Source of the DNA: an uncultured Acetatifactor sp. | Lineage (GTDB): Bacteria; Bacillota; Clostridia; Lachnospirales; Lachnospiraceae | Assembly: GCA_947626405.1 (NCBI GenBank) | Contig: CANQSE010000032.1 | Location: forward strand, 1 to 12,595 | DNA length: 12,595 bases | Reading direction: 5' to 3' | Part shown: positions 6,345 through 12,595 of the stretch, one piece after another | Layout: every line of letters starts with the position of its first letter | How positions within the stretch are numbered: the stretch's first letter is position 1 | Program-made: the position numbers and the translations under genes | Notes under the pieces: generated by a model | Told to the model about the DNA's origin: nothing | What the model saw: only the letters and a program-made list of their open reading frames with translations | The model's database searches: none

Positions 6345-6377
6345 CGTGAAATTGAACCTGGCGTGAAAGGAAGGTAG
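6312..6377 (+). other. Possible 21-codon Glu-rich leader ORF upstream of gltB
   Basis: An ATG inside the left arm of the hairpin opens a 21-codon frame beginning MERESFIAPC and ending PGVKGR. Four codons are for glutamate (residues 2, 4, 13, 15). The TAG stop is at 6375-6377, directly after the gltB Shine-Dalgarno AAGGAAGG (6367-6374) and 5 nt before the gltB ATG. Its own ribosome binding site is weak (AGGG at 6304-6307, 4 nt away and buried in the stem), and the predicted 5' leader before it is only about 11 nt. Translation is therefore doubtful; it is recorded because of its position and glutamate content. Confidence 0.2.
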
Positions 6378-6382
6378 AAGAT

Positions 6383-9300
6383 ATGTTTGATGCTGCAAAG
6401 GCGCTGCCCATGGCGCCGCTTTACAGAGATGATTTTGAGCACGATAGCTGCGGTATCGGCGCATGCGTAAATATTCACGGGCGAAAGAGCCGTGAGACAG
6501 TTGAAAACGCGCTGAAGATCGTAGAGAACCTGGAGCACAGGGCCGGCAGGGACGCCGAGGGCAAGACGGGCGACGGCGTGGGAATCCTTACGCAGATCCC
6601 TCACAAATTTTTCGTGAGAGTTACAAAGCCGCTGGGAATAGAGCTGGGGAAGGAACGCGAGTACGGCGTGGGCATGTTTTTCTTCCCGCAGGAGGAACTG
6701 GGGCGCAACCAGGCAAAGAAAATGTTTGAGATAATAGTGGAGAAGGAGGGCCTGGAATTTCTGGGATGGCGCGAAGTGCCGACATTTCCGGACGTCCTTG
6801 GACATAAGGCTGTGGAATGTATGCCCCATATCATGCAGGGATTTGTGAAAAAACCCGCCGACGTTGAAAAGGGGCTGGCGTTTGACAGAAAGCTTTATAT
6901 CGCCAGGAGGCTGTTTGAACAGTCCACCGAGGACACGTACGTTGTCTCCTTCTCGAGCCGCACCATAGTATACAAGGGCATGTTCCTTGTGGGACAGCTC
7001 AGAACCTTCTTTGCGGATCTGCAGAGCGACGACTACGAGTCTGCAATCGCAATGGTACATTCCCGTTTTTCCACAAACACCAACCCAAGCTGGGAGAGGG
7101 CGCATCCCAACCGGCTTATGGTTCACAACGGAGAGATCAATACGATACGTGGAAATGCGGATAAAATGCTGGCGCGTGAAGAAAACATGGAATCCGAGTA
7201 CCTCAAGGGACAGATGCACAAGGTGCTTCCCGCCATCAACAAGACCGGTTCCGACTCCGCAATGCTTGACAATACGCTGGAATTTCTTGTGATGAGCGGA
7301 ATGGACCTGCCGCTTGCGGTGATGATCGCAATTCCTGAGCCGTGGGCAAACGACAAGGCCATGTCCCAGACAAAGAGGGATTTTTATCAGTATTATGCAA
7401 CCATGATGGAGCCTTGGGACGGTCCGGCTTCAATCCTGTTTTCCGACGGGGATATAATGGGTGCGGTGCTCGACAGGAACGGACTGCGCCCCTCAAGATA
7501 CCTTATCACCGACGACGACACGCTTATCCTCTCGTCGGAGGTCGGAGTGCTGCCAATCGATCCCACAAGGATCAAGCTCAAGGAGAGACTGCGCCCCGGC
7601 AGGATGCTTCTGGTGGACACGGTTCAGGGAAAGGTGATTTCGGACGAGGAGCTCAAGGAAAAATACGCCTCGAGACAGCCTTACGGCGAATGGCTGGACA
7701 GCAATCTTGTCTTTTTGAAAAATCTGACCATTCCAAACGAGCGTGTGCCCGAGTACACCTATGAGGAGCGCCAGAGGATGCAGAAGGCCTTCGGCTACAC
7801 CTACGACGAGTTAAAGACGAGTATACTTCCAATGGCAAAGAGCGGATCGGAGGCCACCGCCGCAATGGGTGTGGACACCCCTCTGCCGGTGCTGAGCAAG
7901 ACATATCATCCGCTTTTCCATTATTTTAAGCAGTTGTTTGCACAGGTGACAAATCCTCCGATCGACGCCATCCGTGAGGAGATCGTCACCTCGACAACGG
8001 TGTACATCGGGACGGAGGGCAACATTCTTCACGAGACACCCAAAAACTGCAATATGCTCAGGGTAAACAACCCGATTCTCACAAATACGGACCTGATGAA
8101 GATAAAGAGCATGAAGGCTGAGGGCTTCAAGGTCGAGGTTGTACCCATCACATATTATAAAAACACCAGCCTGGAGCGGGCGATCGACAGGCTCTTTGTG
8201 GAGGTTGACAGGGCTTACAGGGACGGAGTCAACATCCTCATTCTCTCCGACAGGGGAGTGGACGAAAACCATGTGCCAATCCCTTCTCTGCTGGCGGTGT
8301 CGGCGCTTAACCAATACCTGGTGCGGACCAAGAAAAGGACGCGCGTGGCGCTGATTCTTGAGTCGGGCGAGCCCAGGGAGGTGCATCATTTCGCAACGCT
8401 TCTGGGCTATGGCGCCTGCGCAATCAATCCCTATCTCGCGCAGGAATCCATACGCGAACTGATAGACAATCACATGCTTGACAAGGACTATTACGCTGCC
8501 GTGAACGACTACAACAACGCGGTGCTCCACGGCATCGTAAAGATCGCGTCCAAGATGGGAATCAGCACCATACAGTCGTATCAGGGCTCGCAGATCTTTG
8601 AGGCAATCGGGCTTGCGCCGGAGGTAATAAACAGGTATTTCAGCAATACAGTGTGCCGTGTGGGCGGGCTCACACTCAAGGACATAGAGAGACAGGTTGA
8701 CAAGCTGCACTCCCAGGCGTTTGACCCTCTCGGGCTTGAAAACGACCTTACGCTTGACAGCCCGGGACATCACAAAATGCGAAGCGGCGGCGATGAGCAT
8801 CTGTATAATCCCGCCACGATCCATATGCTTCAGGAGTCCACAAAGCGCGGTGATTACAACATGTTCAAGCAATACACCGCCATGGTGAACGATGAAAATT
8901 CCGTAAAGAACTTAAGAGGGCTTATGGACTTCAACTATCCCAAAAAGGGAGTGAAGCTTGAAGACGTGGAGCCTGTCGAGTCCATCGTGACGCGCTTTAA
9001 GACGGGGGCAATGTCATACGGCTCAATATCAAAGGAAGCTCATGAGACTATGGCGATCGCAATGAACAGGCTGCACGGAAAGAGCAACTCGGGCGAGGGC
9101 GGCGAGGATCTGGAGAGGCTTACCGTAGGACCGGACGGACTTGACCGCTGCTCGGCCATAAAGCAGGTGGCAAGCGGGCGCTTCGGCGTCACGAGCCGCT
9201 ATCTTGTGAGCGCCCGTGAGATCCAGATTAAGATGGCCCAGGGGGCAAAGCCCGGTGAAGGCGGGCATCTTCCCGGAGGAAAGGTGTACCCGTGGATTGC

Positions 9301-10930
9301 AAAGACCAGGCACTCCACACCCGGAGTATCGCTGATCTCGCCGCCTCCGCATCACGACATTTATTCCATAGAGGATCTTGCCCAGCTTATATATGACCTT
9401 AAAAATGCCAACAAACAGGCAAGAATTTCCGTGAAGCTTGTGTCGGAGGCCGGCGTGGGAACCGTTGCGGCGGGTGTCGCAAAGGCGGGGGCGCAGGTGA
9501 TTCTTGTGTCAGGCTACGACGGCGGCACAGGAGCCGCCCCGAGAAGCTCCATCCACAACGCGGGGCTTCCGTGGGAGCTGGGCCTTGCGGAAACTCATCA
9601 GACTCTTATTATGAACGGCCTGCGCAACAAGGTGAGAATCGAGACGGACGGAAAGCTCATGAGCGGGCGTGACGTGGCGATAGCTGCGATCCTGGGAGCG
9701 GAGGAATTTGGTTTTGCGACTGCCCCGTTGGTGACGATGGGATGCGTTATGATGCGCGTCTGCAACCTCGACACCTGTCCCGTCGGTGTCGCCACCCAGA
9801 ATCCGGAGCTGCGCAAAAACTTCAGGGGAAAGCCTGAGTATGTGGAAAACTTTATGAAATTTATCGCGCAGGAGCTGAGAGAGTACATGGCTGCTCTGGG
9901 CGTAAAAACCGTGGATGAGCTTGTGGGACGCACGGATCTTTTAAAGGTGAGGGATAATCTGACTCCGGCGCAGAAACAGGTGGATCTTGGACAGATCCTC
10001 AATAACCCGTATCAGGACTCAAAACAGAAGCAAATCTTTGACCCCGCTCAGGTATACGATTTTGAGCTTGAAAAGACTCTGGACGAGAGAGTGCTTTTAA
10101 AGCAGATGAAAAAGGCTATCGAGTCCGGACAGAAGCGCAGCATCGAGGTGGATGTGGGAAATACCGACCGGACATTCGGAACGATCCTCGGAAGCGAGAT
10201 CACGAGAAAGCTCGGGGACGATCTTGAGGAAGATACCTACCATGTTCTCTGTAACGGCGCCGGCGGACAGTCGTTTGGAGCGTTCATACCAAAGGGGCTT
10301 ACTCTTGAGCTTGTGGGGGACAGCAACGACTATTTCGGCAAGGGCCTTTCGGGCGGAAAGCTCATTGTGTACCCGCCGAAGGGGAGCAGCTTCAGGGCCG
10401 AGGAAAATATCATAATAGGAAACGTCGCACTCTACGGAGCCACCAGCGGCAAGGCGTTTATATGCGGAGTGGCGGGAGAGAGGTTCTGCGTGAGAAACTC
10501 CGGCGCAAGCGCTGTGGTGGAGGGCGTCGGAGACCACGGCTGCGAGTACATGACAGGCGGGCGAGTGGTGGTGCTTGGCCCCACCGGCAAGAATTTTGCG
10601 GCCGGCATGAGCGGCGGAATAGCCTATGTGCTCGACGAGGGGAACGATCTGTACAAGAGACTCAACAAGGAGATGGTATCCTCCAACGAGATTTCATCCA
10701 AGTATGACGTGCTTGAGCTCAAGGGAATGATCCAGGAGCATGTGGCGCTTACAAACTCCGCGAAGGGAAAGGAGATACTGGATCACTTTGAGGAGTACCT
10801 TCCTAAATTTAAGAAAATAATTCCCCACGATTACGAGAGAGTGCTTAAAACCATCGTTCAGATGGAGGAGAAGGGACTGAGCGCGGAACAGGCGCAGATT
10901 GAGGCATTTTACGCAAATACCAGGAAATGA
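6383..10930 (+). CDS. gltB: Glutamate synthase (GOGAT), large subunit
   Basis: The large subunit of glutamate synthase hydrolyses glutamine, channels the ammonia, and forms glutamate from 2-oxoglutarate on FMN. The 1515-residue length is normal. The N-terminus EHDSCGIGA puts the nucleophile at Cys23, implying that a 22-residue propeptide is removed. Domains in order are class II glutamine amidotransferase (23 to about 450), the central domain (about 485-775), the FMN-binding synthase barrel (about 840-1210) and the GXGXG beta-helix (about 1255-1460). Key motifs include GAMSYGSISKEAHE near 874 and GYDGGTGAAPRSS. The cysteine pattern C-x5-C-x4-C at 1121, 1127 and 1132 holds the 3Fe-4S cluster. 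AAGGAAGG (6367-6374) lies 8 nt before the ATG. The small-subunit gene follows after 99 bp, which points to the NAD(P)H-dependent bacterial type rather than the ferredoxin type. A dedicated promoter and structured leader suggest nitrogen-responsive control. Confidence 0.98.
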   Translation: MFDAAKALPMAPLYRDDFEHDSCGIGACVNIHGRKSRETVENALKIVENLEHRAGRDAEGKTGDGVGILTQIPHKFFVRVTKPLGIELGKEREYGVGMFFFPQEELGRNQAKKMFEIIVEKEGLEFLGWREVPTFPDVLGHKAVECMPHIMQGFVKKPADVEKGLAFDRKLYIARRLFEQSTEDTYVVSFSSRTIVYKGMFLVGQLRTFFADLQSDDYESAIAMVHSRFSTNTNPSWERAHPNRLMVHNGEINTIRGNADKMLAREENMESEYLKGQMHKVLPAINKTGSDSAMLDNTLEFLVMSGMDLPLAVMIAIPEPWANDKAMSQTKRDFYQYYATMMEPWDGPASILFSDGDIMGAVLDRNGLRPSRYLITDDDTLILSSEVGVLPIDPTRIKLKERLRPGRMLLVDTVQGKVISDEELKEKYASRQPYGEWLDSNLVFLKNLTIPNERVPEYTYEERQRMQKAFGYTYDELKTSILPMAKSGSEATAAMGVDTPLPVLSKTYHPLFHYFKQLFAQVTNPPIDAIREEIVTSTTVYIGTEGNILHETPKNCNMLRVNNPILTNTDLMKIKSMKAEGFKVEVVPITYYKNTSLERAIDRLFVEVDRAYRDGVNILILSDRGVDENHVPIPSLLAVSALNQYLVRTKKRTRVALILESGEPREVHHFATLLGYGACAINPYLAQESIRELIDNHMLDKDYYAAVNDYNNAVLHGIVKIASKMGISTIQSYQGSQIFEAIGLAPEVINRYFSNTVCRVGGLTLKDIERQVDKLHSQAFDPLGLENDLTLDSPGHHKMRSGGDEHLYNPATIHMLQESTKRGDYNMFKQYTAMVNDENSVKNLRGLMDFNYPKKGVKLEDVEPVESIVTRFKTGAMSYGSISKEAHETMAIAMNRLHGKSNSGEGGEDLERLTVGPDGLDRCSAIKQVASGRFGVTSRYLVSAREIQIKMAQGAKPGEGGHLPGGKVYPWIAKTRHSTPGVSLISPPPHHDIYSIEDLAQLIYDLKNANKQARISVKLVSEAGVGTVAAGVAKAGAQVILVSGYDGGTGAAPRSSIHNAGLPWELGLAETHQTLIMNGLRNKVRIETDGKLMSGRDVAIAAILGAEEFGFATAPLVTMGCVMMRVCNLDTCPVGVATQNPELRKNFRGKPEYVENFMKFIAQELREYMAALGVKTVDELVGRTDLLKVRDNLTPAQKQVDLGQILNNPYQDSKQKQIFDPAQVYDFELEKTLDERVLLKQMKKAIESGQKRSIEVDVGNTDRTFGTILGSEITRKLGDDLEEDTYHVLCNGAGGQSFGAFIPKGLTLELVGDSNDYFGKGLSGGKLIVYPPKGSSFRAEENIIIGNVALYGATSGKAFICGVAGERFCVRNSGASAVVEGVGDHGCEYMTGGRVVVLGPTGKNFAAGMSGGIAYVLDEGNDLYKRLNKEMVSSNEISSKYDVLELKGMIQEHVALTNSAKGKEILDHFEEYLPKFKKIIPHDYERVLKTIVQMEEKGLSAEQAQIEAFYANTRK

Positions 10931-11029
10931 TTCCGCAGATTGATATTCTCCGGTAAGGAGAATGTGCCAAAGAGGATCTTCAGATTTTGTTCGGTATGAG
11001 CTTTAAATCAAGTAGCAGGAGGTATAAAA
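10931..11029 (+). other. gltB-gltD intergenic region with stem-loop
   Basis: ATTCTCC (10945-10951), loop GGTAA and GGAGAAT (10957-10963) form a 7-bp perfect hairpin about 14 nt after the gltB stop. No T-run follows, so read-through into gltD is expected. The strong Shine-Dalgarno AGGAGG (11017-11022) serves gltD. I found no convincing promoter here. The hairpin may be a processing or stability element that sets the ratio of the two subunits. Confidence 0.45.
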
Positions 11030-12520
11030 ATGGGAAAACCGACAGGTTTTATGGAATATAAGAGAGAGGTCAGCAGGGAGCAGGATCCTAAGAAAAGGAT
11101 ACGCCACTTTCGGGAGTTTCATGAGCATTTGAGCAGAGACAGACAGAGTCTTCAGGGAGCCCGCTGCATGGAGTGCGGAGTACCCTTTTGCCAGTCGGGA
11201 ATGATGATATGCGGGATGGCGAGCGGCTGCCCGCTTCACAATCTTGTCCCCGAGTGGAACGATCTTGTGTACACCGGAAACTGGGAACAGGCGTACAACA
11301 GGCTCAAGAAGACAAACAATTTTCCGGAGTTTACGTCAAGAGTCTGTCCGGCTCTCTGCGAGGCTGCCTGTACCTGCGGGCTGAACGGGGATCCGGTGTC
11401 CACAAAGGAAAATGAATACGCAATCATAGAAAATGCCTATGAACAGGGCTATGCGGCGGCGAGGCCGCCGAAGGTGAGAACGGGGAAGAAAATCGCCGTA
11501 ATAGGAAGCGGACCGTCCGGTCTTGCCGCGGCCGACCAGCTAAACAGAAGGGGACATTCCGTGACTGTGTACGAGAGATCCGACCGTGTGGGCGGGCTGC
11601 TTATGTACGGGATCCCGAATATGAAGCTGGAAAAGCAGATCGTTGAACGTAAAATAAAGATCATGGAGGAGGAAGGCGTAGTGTTTGTCACCGGCGCCGA
11701 TGTGGGAAAGGACGTGAAGGCTGAAAAGCTGCTGCGGGAATACGACAGGATCGTGCTCGCCTGCGGAGCCTCCAATCCCCGCGATATAAAGGCGCAGGGA
11801 AGGGACGCAAACGGAATATACTTTGCGGTCGATTTCCTAAAGGCAAATACAAAAAGTCTGCTGGACTCCGATTTTGAGGACGGTCATTACGTAGACACAA
11901 AGGATAAAAACGTGATTATCATCGGCGGGGGCGACACGGGAAACGACTGTGTGGGCACATCCATACGCCACGGGGCAAAGAGCGTGACACAGATCGAGAT
12001 GATGCCAAAGGCTCCGGACACAAGGAGCGAGGACAATCCATGGCCGGAGTGGCCCAGGATATGCAAGACGGACTACGGCCAGCAGGAGGCCATCGCCGTA
12101 TACGGACACGACCCGAGAATCTATGAGACCACGGTGAAGGAGTTCGTAAAGGATAAGAGCGGAAACCTGAAAGCGGTGAAGACGGTAAGGCTGTCCTGGG
12201 AAAAGGACGCGGCTACGGGACGGATGAACAGTAAGGAGATACCGGGCAGCGAGCAGACCCTTGATGCCGATATCGTACTGATTGCGGCGGGTTTTCTGGG
12301 GGCTCAGTCCTATGTGGCGGATGCCTTCGGCGTGGAGCTGAACGAACGCACAAACGTAAAAACCGCTGCCGGCAGTTATCAGACAAACAGGGAAAACGTG
12401 TTTGTAACAGGCGATATGCACAGGGGACAGTCCCTGGTTGTGTGGGCAATACGGGAGGGCAGAGAGGCGGCCAGAGCCGTTGACGAAAGCCTCATGGGCT
12501 ACTCCAATCTGGTCTGCTGA
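11030..12520 (+). CDS. gltD: Glutamate synthase, small subunit (NADPH oxidoreductase)
   Basis: The small subunit takes electrons from NADPH on FAD and passes them through 4Fe-4S clusters to the FMN/3Fe-4S centre of GltB. The 496-residue length is typical. The N-terminal helical domain carries two cysteine groups: Cys46, 49, 54, 61 and 67 (CMECGVPFC...CGMASGC), and Cys106, 110, 114 and 116 (CPALCEAACTC). Together they serve the two 4Fe-4S clusters. The FAD Rossmann motif GSGPSG is at 159-164, followed by the conserved VYERSDRVGGLLMYGIPNMK. The NADPH Rossmann motif IIIGGGDTGNDC starts near residue 296. The closing VFVTGDMHRGQSLVVWAI is the family's C-terminal FAD-contact motif. AGGAGG lies 7 nt before the ATG. 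It forms an operon with gltB. Related flavoproteins (dihydropyrimidine dehydrogenase, NfnB) share the fold, but adjacency to gltB settles the call. Confidence 0.97.
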   Translation: MGKPTGFMEYKREVSREQDPKKRIRHFREFHEHLSRDRQSLQGARCMECGVPFCQSGMMICGMASGCPLHNLVPEWNDLVYTGNWEQAYNRLKKTNNFPEFTSRVCPALCEAACTCGLNGDPVSTKENEYAIIENAYEQGYAAARPPKVRTGKKIAVIGSGPSGLAAADQLNRRGHSVTVYERSDRVGGLLMYGIPNMKLEKQIVERKIKIMEEEGVVFVTGADVGKDVKAEKLLREYDRIVLACGASNPRDIKAQGRDANGIYFAVDFLKANTKSLLDSDFEDGHYVDTKDKNVIIIGGGDTGNDCVGTSIRHGAKSVTQIEMMPKAPDTRSEDNPWPEWPRICKTDYGQQEAIAVYGHDPRIYETTVKEFVKDKSGNLKAVKTVRLSWEKDAATGRMNSKEIPGSEQTLDADIVLIAAGFLGAQSYVADAFGVELNERTNVKTAAGSYQTNRENVFVTGDMHRGQSLVVWAIREGREAARAVDESLMGYSNLVC

Positions 12521-12549
12521 AAGTGTTTGCAGCGGGCAATAATTTCTTC

Positions 12550-12579
12550 TTGACACGCCGTCACGGGGGGGCGTAAAAT
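12550..12579 (+). promoter_or_regulatory. Strong sigma-A promoter for a gene beyond the right edge
   Basis: A perfect TTGACA (12550-12555) is followed after 18 bp by TAAAAT (12574-12579, five of six matches). The spacer is unusually G-rich, with seven consecutive G (12565-12571), and holds an inverted repeat ACGCC (12555-12559)/GGCGT (12570-12574) that could be an operator. The predicted start is near 12586. The gene it serves is outside the window. No clear terminator for gltD is seen between 12521 and this promoter. Confidence 0.65.
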
Positions 12580-12595
12580 ACAAATATCGGGAATT

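Noticed and set aside
10962..11006. 14-codon ORF between gltB and gltD
   Set aside because: Its ATG is only one base from the nearest AAGGAG and sits in a hairpin arm; the peptide shows no feature of a leader or toxin.
1..12595. Defence system, mobile element, phage or biosynthetic gene cluster
   Set aside because: No nuclease, transposase, integrase, CRISPR repeat, toxin-antitoxin pair or cluster-type synthase is present. The CPBP domain can relate to immunity functions, but alone it does not support such a system.

Overview
The window reads as a stretch of core and near-core chromosome from a Gram-positive anaerobe of the class Clostridia, most likely a Lachnospiraceae-type gut bacterium. 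The evidence is strong AGGAGG-type ribosome binding sites 6-9 nt before the starts, good sigma-A promoters (extended TGnTATAAT, TTGACA), moderate GC content with AT-rich intergenic regions, a Clostridia-style multidomain GH2 glycosidase, and the MraY and GOGAT sequence types. The genus is not resolved. All seven protein genes lie on the + strand. I see no tRNA, rRNA, CRISPR array, transposase, integrase or phage gene.

Region 1 (1-2151) is the 3' part of a large glycoside hydrolase family 2 gene (beta-galactosidase-like). The catalytic nucleophile region lies just inside the window, followed by accessory beta-sandwich and CBM6-like domains. The start and the acid/base part of the barrel are off the left edge.

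Region 2 (about 2186-6167) begins at a clear extended -10 promoter. It runs through an MraY-like polyprenyl-phosphate sugar-1-phosphate transferase, the transcript-cleavage factor GreA, a HAD phosphatase fused to a CPBP (CAAX-type) intramembrane protease, and a family 2 glycosyltransferase that overlaps the fusion gene by 4 bp. Short gaps and no visible strong terminator suggest one transcription unit of mostly envelope-related genes with greA inside it.

Region 3 (6168-12520) is the glutamate synthase (GOGAT) operon gltB-gltD, which makes glutamate from glutamine and 2-oxoglutarate. Its control region is the most information-dense non-coding part of the window. It holds a dyad of LysR-box form centred about 63 bp upstream of the predicted start, a near-consensus promoter, a 19-bp hairpin starting at the predicted mRNA 5' end, three copies of CGTGAAA, and a possible Glu-rich 21-codon leader ORF ending 5 nt before gltB.

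Region 4 (12521-12595) holds a strong promoter firing rightward into a gene outside the window. Nothing here is clearly a new multi-gene system. The items most worth a second look are the HAD-CPBP fusion protein and the gltB leader.
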